NCBI RefSeq assembly: GCF_047495875.1
Contig: NC_092472.1
Span: 1,920,849 to 1,984,848 of the forward strand
Origin: Pithys albifrons albifrons
Taxonomy: Eukaryota > Chordata > Aves > Passeriformes > Thamnophilidae
Direction: 5' to 3'
Length of the DNA stretch: 64,000 nucleotides
Shown: piece by piece, positions 35,028-47,335 of the stretch
How positions within the stretch are numbered: position 1 is the stretch's first letter
Layout of the letters: each line of letters begins with the position of its first letter
The notes under the pieces: generated by a model
What the model was told of the DNA's origin: nothing
Seen by the model: the letters and a program-made list of their open reading frames with translations, nothing else
The model's database searches: none
Translations under genes and position numbers: made by a program

Positions 35028-35613
35028 ATGTCCTGGGCTGGATCTGAAAGTGTGACCAGGAGGCTGAGGGAGGGGATTCTCTCCCTGTGCCCTGGTGAGA
35101 CCCCCAACTGCTGTGCTGCCTCCAGCTCTGGGGCCCCAATGTACAGAGGATGTGGAGGTGCTGGAGAGAGTCCAGAGGAGGCCCTGGAGATGCCCCAGGG
35201 CTGGAGCCCCTCTGCTCTGGGACAGGCTGAGAGAGCTGGGATTGTTCAGCCTGGAGAAGAGAAGGCTCTGGGGAGACCTGAGGTTCTGTTCCAGTGCCTA
35301 AAGGGTCTCCAGGAGAGCTGGAGAGGGACTTGGAACAGGGAATGGAGTGACAGGACAAAGGGGAATGGCTTCCCACTGCCAGAGGGCAGGAATAGATGGG
35401 ATATTGGGAAGGAATCCTTCCCTGTGAGGGTGGGCAGGCCCTGGCACAGGTTGCCCAGAGAAGCTGTGGCTGCCCCATCCCTGGAAGTGTCCAAGGCGAG
35501 GCTGGATGGGGCTTGGAGCACCCTGGGCTGGTGGGAGGTGTCCCTGCCCAGGGCAGGGGGTTGGAATGACATGGTCTTTAAGGTCCCTTCCTGCTGAAAC
35601 TATTCTGTGACTC
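35028..35613 (+). mobile_element. CR1 LINE 3' fragment
   Basis: About 585 bp in plus orientation. It starts near CCTGGGCTGGATCTGAAAGT, runs through TCAGCCTGGAGAAGAGAAGG (35247-35266) and the GCAGGCCCTGGCACAGGTTG block (35428-35447), and ends with CTATTCTGTGACTCTG (35600-35615). It is better preserved than the copy at 25030, so probably younger. Confidence 0.95.
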
Positions 35614-38600
35614 TGTGGATGGAAAAAGCAAACATGAGGCCAGGTGTAGCTAAAAGGAAAACCATTACCAAGGCAGAGAGTGGAACAGTGGTGTTGAAAC
35701 CAAGCTGAATGCCAGGAAATTCCCCAGCAGATCTGTTTCAGTACGTGGAATGACACGAGGAGGGAGGAGTGTTGATGTGTGTTACAGTCCAAGAGAGAAT
35801 GAAACTCCTGTACTGTTTCCAAGGCAGTGAGGGGGTTGAGAGCGAAGCTGGCAGGGAGCTGGCAGCAGTGTGGAAGGTGGGATTGCAATGGGAATAATAT
35901 GAGAGAAAACTCAAGCTGATGGTGTGCTTTTTTCCCCCAAACAACACCCAGTTTCCCAGCACTCTGGGCCCTGTTATGGACTGGATGTGCACATGACTGT
36001 GCGTGCTGAAGAATTTGTGTGGGGCTGATGTTGGGGAGCAAATGAGATGTTCATGTAAGATAGGGTACAAATGACTGTAAACCCTTCAGTGCACATATTC
36101 TGGGCTGAAATTTGGGCTTGTGGGGAGGATCAGGAGAAGAAAATTTTCTTTTTCCTAAAGTTTAACTGATGGAATTGAGAGGGGAGTGTAGGCCAGACAG
36201 TTCTGTCATTGCTGTTCTTCAGCAGAAGTTCAAGAGGTCATGTGGTTAAATACAAAATTTGCTGCTTTTCACTTTATTCAATAAGAGTTAATGCTGCCAG
36301 GATCTTGTGTTGTTTTCTGTGCTCCCCCTTCCACTGCCCTTCCCATTCCCCTAAAGGCTCAGAGTTTTCATTTACTGCTTATTCTGGGCACTTGTGGAGG
36401 TGAAACCTATGCAGATCTAAGGCTCTAAGAGGGAGATTACTCTTCCCATATCTTTTTCTAGATGATACAACCTTATCCCAGAAGATCCACTTAAATAAAT
36501 GGGCTGCACAAGGGCTGCACTAACAATGTAGCTTTACACAGCCACAAAGGTCAGTTTAATTTTTCATGTAAACAGGGCTGAGCTGTGTGCCTATAAAACG
36601 GTGTTTAACCTGTGTAACACTGGGCAGGTCAGTATTCATCTTTGCAAAGTGCTCTTGAGATCTTCAGCTGAGGCTGTAGGTGGGTAAATGTTGTTTTTAA
36701 TTGACTGGAATATTGAATTCAGAGCCAGTGCTGTTGAACAGCAGAGGACACGGCTCAGAAGGTGAAAGTGGGTGTGAGCACAACTAATCAAGATGTTCAG
36801 GCTGCCTGTTCTTTACCCTCGTTCTTGCAAGTATGTCCTTGTAATGTATACCTGTAACACTGATTTCTTTTAGTGTGACTTGAGACCTAGTGAGTCTCAT
36901 TGCTTGGTGTTGGAGAGTTGCTCATGGCCTTGGCAAATCCATGAGGGGCTGGGGACAGGTACGCAGGTGGCACATCTTGTATGAGCTTCAGTTACAATTT
37001 AACATATGTGTCATTCCAAGCAATACCTGATGTCGAGATGTGTTGGAGTCTAAACATCCTGAATATTAAATTACTTATTCATTTAAAGAATGAGAAGCTG
37101 AACAGGTAAAGTCTGTGTGCAAGGGGCTTGATGTGATCTGATTGTTAGAGGTTGAGAGGTGAAACCAGCCTTGTGTCCTGTCATGACCCATGTCATGAGT
37201 CTTTAGTTATACTGGTCCCATCAACCTTTTCCTTGTCTGAGGCCCTGAATTACAAGCCCTTCACCTGGCCTTGGCCAAGCTGTCACCAGCAACAGAAGGA
37301 AGGAATAAGGCAGGAGCTGTGGGGTTGTTTCTGTTCCTGTGTCACACTGTTGAGCAGTATCCTCTGGCTCCTTTTGTGCCTTTGGGGAGTGATGGATGCT
37401 CTTGGATGGTGTCTGGTGGTGTGCTCTTGTTCTCTGGTCATGATTATTGACCCCTGCCACCTTACTGACCCCCACAGTCGTTTATCTTCCCTTCCCCACC
37501 TCCTCCCCACCTTTCCCTGGATGATGACAGTGTATATGAAGCCAGGCTAGAAGGGAAACCAACAGGCAGGCAGGCAGACAAGCAATAAAGCCAGGAGAGA
37601 AGGGCAAAGGAGTGGCACTGGTTCCCTGAGGTTCTGTGCCAGGCTCCAGCAGGGCAGAGGCTCCCTGAGCCAGGAGCTGGAGCCCAGGCTGGGTTCTGTT
37701 CCCTGGGTGTGCCCTCTGGCTGTGGTGGCCACTGCCCAGGGCTGGCAGGAGCCCACCTGGCTGCCAACACTGACTGTGGTGGCTGTGATGCAGCCCTGCC
37801 CTGTCACTGCACTCAGCTCAATGACTCTCTGAAATTCAGAAGCCTTGGGAGTCAAAAGTCTTCACACAAGCTACAAGGGCAATGAAAGACACAGAGTATT
37901 TTTTGAGAGAGTAAAAAGCAAGGATCTGGTTGGGCTCTGTGAGAGGCTCTGGAGTGGTTTAAATTTCGGTACAAAGTATTGACTTTGTGATTACTGTGAC
38001 TTCCAGTGTTTGGGAGATGTATTTAATTACAAACCTCTTCTCTTGGAAACACATTTCCTACGCAAATTAAACAGTGTATCCTGAAAGCAGAGATGTGGGA
38101 AAGGCTTTGTGGACAGCCTGTTTGTTACTCTGTGGCACTTCCACTGCTGGTGGAGTCCTCAATCACAACCCTCTTATTTTGTATGGCTCCAGAGAAGAGT
38201 GCAGTGTGATTGTGTGAGTGGGTTTTTTCCTCCTCTTTCCTAGCTGGAGATAGGGAGAAAAAGTAATGATATAAAATGCAGTAAGAGTAGCAAAAAAACC
38301 CCCCAAAAGCTGCAAGGATTATTTGTAATGAAACAGAGTAATGCAGATTAGTTGTGCAGGGTTCAAAGCTTATAACCTCAAGGAAAAAAGTTAATTTCTG
38401 GTCTTTATGCATCAGTACTTTAGTGTCAGGTGTTCTAAGCTGGTTTACTTAGTTTACAGAATTGGTTAAGACAATTTGAATGTGATTATTTGATTAACAC
38501 TGTTATTGTGGGCCCAGGGAGAAGGCAGTGGCTGTCGGTGAGCGACAGTGCTGAGCAGAACCAGAGGCAAAGCACTGGTGCAAAGCCAAGGGAACAGGAT

Positions 38601-41600
38601 TTCTTAGCTCATCTGGTTTTTGTTCTGGAGCTTTGTCATATTTCCTGTTCCAGGGGGTGAGAGAAGGGGTGGAGAGAGAAAAAGGTGTCTTTAATCAGAT
38701 GGCAGTTGGTTTCCACTTAGTAAATAGCTGTGTTACTACCTTAAAATATCTTTTTTCTCCAAGACCATCCAAACAATGACTCCTTCCTCTCAAACCTTCC
38801 GGTTCCTTCCTGTTGCTATTATGGAATGTGGGTGGGGCAGTGATATTCCCTTTCTTTTTTTGGCAGAAGTTGCTTTAATTGGCCATGCACATGCGAAGGC
38901 AGTGACTCCAAAGGATTCCTGTCGAGGCAGGTCATTGTTAGCTCTGCCCCTCCTGCACATGGTGCACCCTCAGCGAGTTTGTACTTGACAGGAGCTGGTT
39001 GTGGCTGAGCAGGTACCTCTGGGAAGCATCCCAAAACTCATCACACCACTGTTTTTATTATTCCTGGCTTTGCTCTTGTGGAGAAGGTGCACAGTTCTCA
39101 TCAGTCAGTGCTCCCTGTGTCCCGCAGCCCTGCGGGCAGTGTGGGGGGAGAGGAGGTGGTGTTGGAGCATCCCGTGCTCTCCCACAGAGATGTGGCCGTT
39201 TAAAGATGCTTAACTCACCCAGTCCACGCTTGTGCATTCCATTCATGTTCACCCTTCCTGGGGTTTGTTTTTGTGAATCCCTCCCTCCTCCCTTCTTAAC
39301 TCTGCAAGTTGAGAGTTTTCTGGGGGTGTGTGGTGATGGTGCAGTTCTTCCTGGGAAAGTAACTCATTTGCAGCTGAGAGATGGTGCTGAGGGTTACCCT
39401 GAGCATAGAATGAATTTCTAGACCTCATCACTTGTGGGGTTTGGTTTTTTTTAAAATAATTGCATTTGTAATTTTAATCTAAGACTGACAGCCTTCCTGA
39501 ATCAAAGTGAAAGGCTGGCAAAGGACTCCTAAAGGACTTTTTCTGGGAAACTTGGGAATGTTTTACTTTGAAGAGTCTTCACACTCCTCATTTGCTCCAG
39601 TGGGTGCTTTTAGTAGCTTTTGCAAATGATGAAAACCATGGCAAACTTTTTCCACTCCTAAAACATCACCAGTTTTTGTTACATAGTCTTTAACTGCTGC
39701 TTGCTGAGCATGGCATTTAGTCTCTGTTAATACAGGACTGTCCATTTGCTCCATGCTTAAGCAAATTGTCTCATCAGACCTCTAATTATAGGGAATCTCA
39801 TTTTTTTCAGAACATGCATGTCAGTATTTGTGTAGTTCTGACTGTTTTGAATTGCTAATGAGGGTCTAGATTTCAGAGATGTGGTCAGCTGAAAGCACTG
39901 AAGGGTATTGCATAACAACCTACCAATTTAGGAATGAAAGTGCAGTTTGAGTGGGGTCAGATTCTGGTTATTTCTGACTCTTCAGCATAAACAGCACTTT
40001 TTATTGCAGGTTGAGTGCTGAAGAAGATCAGAACAAAACTTCCCAGGTTTTCTTTTCCCTTTATTGCCAGCCATCAGTGGGTTTCTGCAAGCTAAGCAAG
40101 AATCAGTTTTGCAGCTCTGGCAAATTCTTGTGCCAACTGATAAAGTAGACTAATTTATAATAACCCTTTTCTTATTTAAGGAATATTTGTGGCAAAAAAT
40201 TACTTGTTTAAAGGTTGCCCCTTCTTGGATTCATTGTTACGATGAGGTTGGTAATTGGAGCCTGTGCTGGTGCAGTTTGAAGAGCTGTGCCCTGTAGCCA
40301 CTCCCTAGTTATTGTATCTGCACTGAGTGTGTATCCCTGGGGTCTGAAATCTGTGCTGTGGCTCAGAGAGTGCCGGTGAGCTGCTCTTCCATTCTTTCTC
40401 AGTGATTTTAGGGAAGTTTCACACAGTTTTCCGCCTCAAGAGCGGGCAGAGATGCTGAGGTTAGGGGGGCTCTCAGCAGCTGAACTCAGGGGGTCCAGCA
40501 GGTGTGTGAGCCCTGCCCGGGTGACAGCCACTGACCCAGGGAGAGACGGAAGGGAAAGACTTCAGCACTCTGCACCCACCCACAAAGGCACCAAAAGCAC
40601 TGACTGGGGAAACTGGGCTTTGTAAAGGGTTCTGGGGGGAAGGTTCTGGAACTTGGCTGGGACTGAGTGTGTAACTGGGGAAATGGGATGGCCAGTGGGA
40701 CAACAGGGTTTTGGGCAAGGGTGGGAAGGCTCAGCAGTGGGAGTGCAGGGATCAGGGCAAGGGTGGGAAAAGGGTGGAGGGGGAAGGAGACAATATGGAG
40801 GGTAAACTGGGATAAGGCTATGAGGGAAAATGGGGAGGGGGACACAGAACTTTTATAACTAAAAACCATACAATAATAAACTCAATGAAGTTGAACTAAA
40901 CTTGTTATAACAGTGTGAGCAGTCTCTCAGGTTGTTTCGTGTCCTCTGTTTGTCATCCAATGTGAGTTCTCCCACAGCTGTGCTGGAACATCCTCTCTCC
41001 AGGCTGAGTCCCCTTGCTGTTTTTGGAAGTGTGAACCTTCTGTTGGAGCCTGCAGTCTAAATGTGAGGAGTGTGGCTTTGTGAGGGCTGGGTTGGGGAGC
41101 TGCAAGTTGTTGGTGCTGCAGAGAAAGGTTCATGACAGATGTTGCTGTTTCCTTAAAATGCAGGTGTGTTGTCTTTGTGCATGGTCAGAGCCATGGCCTG
41201 ACCCACAGAATGCTGAAATCCAGCAGTTCCAAATCTAGTGGTTACTCATTCTGATTTGGGAATTATCTTTTATGGTGTTAGCAGTGCAGGTCTTAAAATG
41301 CATGAACATCATTGTGAAGGCAGAATAACTGGTTTATTGTTAATGGCAATGGCTTGCTGCTCATGGCACGTCTTTTTCCCAAATACAAAGTTTTGCAGCT
41401 AGAATATTAAAATTAATCTTGCTTATATGGGAGATCCACTTCTTAAAAAAGGTATGTGTGTTTTCTAAGCAGTTCTTGATACTCTGTCACTCTTCTTTAT
41501 GGAGTTGGAATCTTGCTTGTGTTTTGGAACCTGAAAACTGCAGAAATAAATTGGATGCTTGTTGGGATGTACTGGAACACCCATCTGGACAGTTAAGGGG

Positions 41601-43116
41601 GTATAAGCCTGAGTTTGGTTCCTGCATTCTTTTAGGATGTCATCCATGAGCTGGAGCCTTAGTGTGACATAAATAAGTCACTAATTGCTCGTGCTTGCTG
41701 TGCTCTGCCTTGCCATGCACCTCCTTTCCAGCTCCTCGGAGGCAAAACAGTCCTGGCAGAAGGGAAACGATCAGAGCTTGACTCTTACACAAGTGAAGGC
41801 AGGAGGCTGCTGTTAGCCCTGGCTTAGGAAAACATACCCGTGGCTGTGAAATCACTGCTGTGCTCCCGGGAACACTGCCATGTGCAGAGTGTGCCTTCAT
41901 CCCCTCAATGACAGCCAGACTGAAATGGCAGGTGTGAAAACCTGGTGTTACAGAGTTGTGTGTTCCTGATTCTGGTGGAAAATGAGTTGCTGGAGTCCTC
42001 AGTACTGTAACCCTTTGGAAGCTGCAGGAGGTGGCACGTGCTGCTCTGAGGAGTGTGTTCTGTCCCAGTCCAGGGATGTGCCCCGTCCCTGCCTCCATGG
42101 GACGGTGCCTGGGGTGCTGAGGGGCTCTCTGTGGCTGGGCTGGCACCGCAGTGGGCAGGAGGGGACACCCATGCAGGAGAGGAAGGAGTTATACATGGCA
42201 TGGATTTTTGTAGGGCCACTGGATTAGGTTATATCTCTTAACTCAGTAGCAGAGTCTAAAGATTTGCTAATTCAGTAGAGAAGCATTTGGTTCTTACTGG
42301 CCCTGTAAGGCTTTCTGATGAGCCATTTTAGGTGCCTCTCTATGGGCCTTCTCCACAAGAACAGCAGAGAAAACATGGGAGAACAGATCATGGGAGCTGG
42401 AGCTGGAATGGCACTGGTTGAAAACAGGCTTATCTGAACTGAACATCATCTTTTCTCTTAGCTGGTTACTGCAGTTCATGGGAAAAAAAAGGTGTAGCAA
42501 AATTGAACATACTCGAGTGGCAGAAAATGCTTGGATAATCAAACAACAGAAGTGTATTCAGTGAAGTTACTTCCCATATATTTCCTGTGTTTTCTGTAGA
42601 TACTATGCTTGAAAGCTTTGTAAAATTGTTATGTTCAATGAGAACCAGGAATGTGGGATACAATGGAGATGGTCTTACCTCAGCACTAGGTTGGGACATG
42701 GCCAATGCATCTACTCAGACATCAGAATTTGGGGGCATTCAGGTTTAATAATTTAGACAACAGCCAATACATCCCACCTGTTCCACAAAGGTCTGAGTCT
42801 CACAAGACAGGTTCAACTCAAAACTAGTCCTTTGCCACAAGATGCAACATCTGAGTTAGTATTAGTACTTCAGACTGAAATTCCAACAGTGAGGGTTTCT
42901 AAAAGGGAGGTGGTACCTGCATGGCATTTATGGTGGGGGAGAAGATTCGGTAGCTGAGCAGGTGAAATTTAAGGTTGAAGAGATGACTCCTTGTTTTTCA
43001 GCTGTGTACACTTTATGTTAAATAAAAACAGCTGAAATAAAACCTGTTCAAATGCTCTTTGGAAAGCATCACACACTGAACATCCTTGACTAGCAGCTAC
43101 TTGGCTGCCAAGGGAA

Positions 43117-44222
43117 ATCACAGAATCATAGAATTGATTGGATTGGAAAAGACCTCCGAGATCATCAAGTCCAACCCTTGGTCCAACTCCAGTCCCTTTA
43201 CCAGATCATGGCACTCAGTGCCACGGCCAAGCTCAGTTTCAAAACCTCCAGGGATGGGGAATCCACCTCCTCTGTGTGCAGCCCATTCCAATGCCTGAGC
43301 ACTCTCTCTGCAAAGAATTTCTTTCTGATCTCCAATTTCCCCTGTCAGAGCTTGAGCCCATCGTGCCCCCTTGTCCTATTGCTGAGTGCCTGGGAGAAGA
43401 GACCAACCCCCACCTGGCCAGAACTTCCCTTCAGGCAGTTCCAGACAGTGCTGAGGTCACCTCTGAGCCTCCTCTTCTCCAGGCTAAACACCCCCAGCTC
43501 CCTCAGCCTCTCCCCACAGCACTTGTGCTCCAGTCCCTTCTCCAGCCTCGTTGCTCTTCTCTGGACCCACTCCAGCCCCTCAATCTCTTTCCTCAACTGA
43601 GGGGCCCAGAACTGAACACAACACTCAAGGTGTGGCCTCCCCAAGGCAGAGTCCAGGGGAAGGGTCACTGCCCTGGCCCTGCTGGCCACGCTAGTTTGGA
43701 TCCGGGCCAGGATCCCCTTGGCCTTCTTGGCCACCTGGGCACACTGGTGGCTCCTGTTGATCTTCCTGTCCCTCAGTCCCCCCAGGTCCCTCTGCCTGGC
43801 TGCTCTCCAGCCACTCTGTGCCCAGCCTGGAGCGCTGCAGGGGTTGGGGTGGCCAAAGGGCAGGACCTGCACTTGGCCTTGTTGAACTCCATCCCATTGA
43901 AATCAGCCCATCTCTCCAGTCTATCCAGATCCCTCTGCAGAGCCCTCCTGCCTTCCAGCAGGTCGACACTCCCTCCCAGCTTGGTGTCATCAGCAAATTT
44001 GCTGATGATGGACTCAATCCCCTCATCTAAATCCTCAATAAAGATGTTAAACAGGACAGGACCCAACACAGACCCTGGGGAACACCACTGGTGACCAGCT
44101 GGATGCAGCTCCATTCACCAGCACTCTCTGGGCCTGGCCCTCCAGCCAGCTCCTAATCCAGGAGAGAGGGTACACTTGTCCAGGCCATGGGCTACCAACT
44201 TTTCCAGGAGTATATTATGGGA
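43117..44222 (-). mobile_element. CR1 LINE fragment with reverse-transcriptase remnant, minus strand
   Basis: About 1.1 kb in reverse orientation, starting at the tail complement ATCACAGAATCATAGAATT (43117-43135). The minus-strand frame ending at 43773 retains a CR1 reverse-transcriptase stretch, with [13 protein letters not shown] followed by the catalytic-type FADDTKL box. The upstream PQ is disrupted by a short deletion-like change at about 44080. Most of the polymerase and all of the endonuclease are missing, so it is a dead, truncated copy. It is the longest CR1 in the window. Confidence 0.97.
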
Positions 44223-47084
44223 GTGTTGCTTTATTTGGGGAACAGGGCAGACTGATCAGTTTGGAGACTGTGAAGGGGAAGAATGAAACTTTTCATTTTC
44301 TGCATATTCCTAGTTATATGAAAAGCAATTCTGAGCTGTCAGTGGGGCCTGATGAAACCCCAGTGTGTGAGCTGGGTTTGGGATGGTCTGAAACCAAAAC
44401 TGTTCAGAAAGTGCCTTAATGGTGTGTGTTAGATGCCCAGTTCCCAAAGATCTCTATCCTGTCTGCTGCCTTCAGCAGGTATAAAGCATCCCTGCTGGTT
44501 TCCAGGTGGGGTAGGTATTGGATAGCAAGCCAAGCAAGAGAATTCCCTTGGGAACCAGGAAGCTGTTTCTTTTTCTGTCTGGGAGATGACGCTGGGTCAT
44601 TGTGCTGTGAATCCCACCGTGCTCCATCATCATGGCTTGGGCAATACAATAAAGGGCTGTTCTCATTATGTGGTACAGAATACCCAAAGACAGGCTGGAA
44701 GCATGGTAGAGGACAGGATTATCATTCAAAATTACTCTGACTACTTAAAGAAATATGAGAGAAAGAAAGGAAGCTGCAAAATAATGCAGTCAGGTACCTG
44801 TTAGTGCACCTGGGCCCATCAGCTGCACAGAATGGGGAACAGCTGGAGAGCAGGGGGAAGGATGTTCAAATGGAGAATGTCCTCCCAGGCATAACATGTT
44901 CTTGTCCCATGTTCTTTTGTTAGGCATTTTGGATAGCATAATGCTGGAATTCAACATGTGGCCTATTGTGCCTGGCCCAGGTTATCCCCTGCTGTGCCAG
45001 TCAGACCACTCCTTGAATATTTCCTTGAGAAAAAGCAGGAGACACCGGTGAGTGCAGTTAAAAGCTTTTAGAAAGCAGCCTGTCAGGAGAGTTAAAATGT
45101 GAAGCCTGACAACACATGGCCTGTTAAAGACCCTTCAGGTAGCACAAGGTGGTGGGACTGAAGCACAGGAGATGGGCAGTTATGTCTTTTGCTGTGTAAC
45201 CCAAAGGTTTGCTCTGTCCAGAGATGGGGTGCCTGCAGGATCGCTTGGGGCAGGGCAGGTGGACCGTACTCAGGAGTGCCTGAGGTACAGCCAGCACTGC
45301 CTCCAGCTGTGTGTGGGAGTGCAACCTGGAAAAACAGGACCAGGAGCACTGGGCCTGTCCGTGATTCCTTGGGGTGCAGAGCTCACTGTTGGAGTTGTGC
45401 TGCTTCATGGGCCTCTGAAAAGCCTTGGGTGCCTTTGGAACACTTCTGCAAATAAGCTGCAGAGCTGCATTGCTCTGCTTGCCAAAGTCTAGAAATTATT
45501 TGCATGCCAGTATTATGGAACTAGGTATCTGAAGTTATTCTTAAAACCTTGAATTACCAGTTTTTGAAAACACTCCAACCTTTAGTTGTGGCTTTTGGAC
45601 AGAGCACTGTGTGTGTTTGTTGGTGTGTTCTGGCCGGCCGGCTCCTGCACCGGGGTGGGGAGTGCAGCCCCAGGTCAGGTGTGTGCCCTCACTTCTGGGA
45701 GCAGGGCTGGGGACTGCCCTGGGGGCATTCAGAGCCAGAACTCATCTTGGTTCTGCTGCACTCCTGCCTCCTCTTTCAGGACTGGAAAGGGAATTTTTAC
45801 AGTTCCTGGCTTGCTCCGAGCCTGCAGTGGCTCACCCCATCAGCTGTGTGCCAGTGAGGGTGTCTGTGGAAAAGGAGCAGTAGCATGACAGCAGTGGTGG
45901 CTTGAAGCACAACAGTGACCTGTTCCTAATCTTTAGCTGTTGAGACCTTGAGTGTTTGTAGGAAGCAGAGGCAAGTTGTCCAGGGATGACTCTGCTCACA
46001 GCTGCTTATTGGCTGCAACAGTAGCTCTGAAAGTGGCTTCTCTAACCACTGTTCTTCCCCTGCACTAAACCCCCAGTAAGGTGTTGCATTACTGTTGAAC
46101 CCTCTCCTTGAGAAATGGGCACCATCGCGATCACTGTGATCATCCAAAGGGTTTGCAGTTAATGTGAGTGTGGTTTAAGGTTGGGGTTTCACATGTCTGA
46201 GCATTAGATGTGTGGGAAGGACATTCCTGCTCTCTGCAGAAGCTCTGGGTGATGTTCAGTTTTCAGTGGCACCTGATTCAGCTTGGGTGTGACATCCCAC
46301 TTTGCCCTGTGTTCCCACTTCAGTGGCTTTGCCAACCGTGCCAGGTGACACCTCCATTGCTGGTTGGGCTCACAGCACAGTGAGCCAGATGGGGATCTCG
46401 GCCCACCTTGCAAAAATGGATTTCTTCTCCTCCATCCAAATCAGTTCTTCCCCATCTGGTTAATCGCTCAGCCGTGGGGAAAGCTGTGCCAGTACGGAGG
46501 GGGTGTGATGCACAAACGGGAATGAGTTCCTGGAGGGGTGTGGGAGGATGAATGTTGGTCTTTAAGCAGCTATTCTGCTGCTTATGAAACCACAGGCTGG
46601 GCAACCACAACTCCTTGAGCAGTGGTGCTGGTCTATAAATTCCCACGCTTGAGATTCAGCGTCACTCGCTCTTCCGCCGTGTGGTCCGTGCGCCTCGTCC
46701 TGGGAATTCCTGCTGTGTGTCCTGTGCGTGGGGCCTGGGGGCCCTGTGTCCATGGCAGCTGTGTCAGCCATCTGTCAGACCTGCGGGCCCTCTCCAGAGA
46801 TGTCCTCTCCCTGCAGAGTTACAGTGACTGGTCCTTGGGGGTGGTGGTGTGCTCCCCAGGAGCTAAAGGTTAAACACTCTGCTACCATACCCTGTGACGT
46901 GGTTTGCTGTACCGTGTGTGAATTCGGTGAGGGCAGAGCTCCAGCAGTCTCACAGGGGAAAGGCGTTTCCAGAGACCTCATGCTGAGGTTGCAGCCCTGC
47001 TCTAATGTGGCCCTGGCAGTTGTCCTTTTATCCCCTAACCCCACCTCACCCACGTGGAGGTAACCTCTAGCACGTTCCTGTATT

Positions 47085-47335
47085 CTCAAGTATTTAATTG
47101 AATAAACTTATTTATTGTAATGTACAAATGATATCCAAGCCATTGCTGCCAAACAGTCTATTTGATACCAAGCTATGCTTTTTAGATAAATTTCAATAAT
47201 GCTGCTACTAAATGGTTTTATAGACCATTACTTTTGGCCAATTCATGAACTATCATACTAACATATTTTCAGATGAATTGCCTTTATTATCTTACTAATA
47301 CAATTAATGTGTCTTCTCACGGTTACCTTGTCCTG
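47085..47335. promoter_or_regulatory. AT-rich unique block in intron 1, candidate intronic enhancer
   Basis: About 250 bp of AT-rich, non-repetitive sequence between GC-rich flanks. It contains GTATTTAATTGAATAAAC (about 47089), ATTTATTGTAATG, TTTTATAGACC and TACAATTAATGTG words. No coding or transposon signature is visible. A conserved intronic regulatory element is plausible on composition alone. Confidence 0.3.

Noticed and set aside
43773..44114. 113-codon minus-strand frame with polymerase-like motifs as a host gene
   Set aside because: The sequence is a CR1 reverse-transcriptase fragment, truncated and lacking most catalytic motifs.
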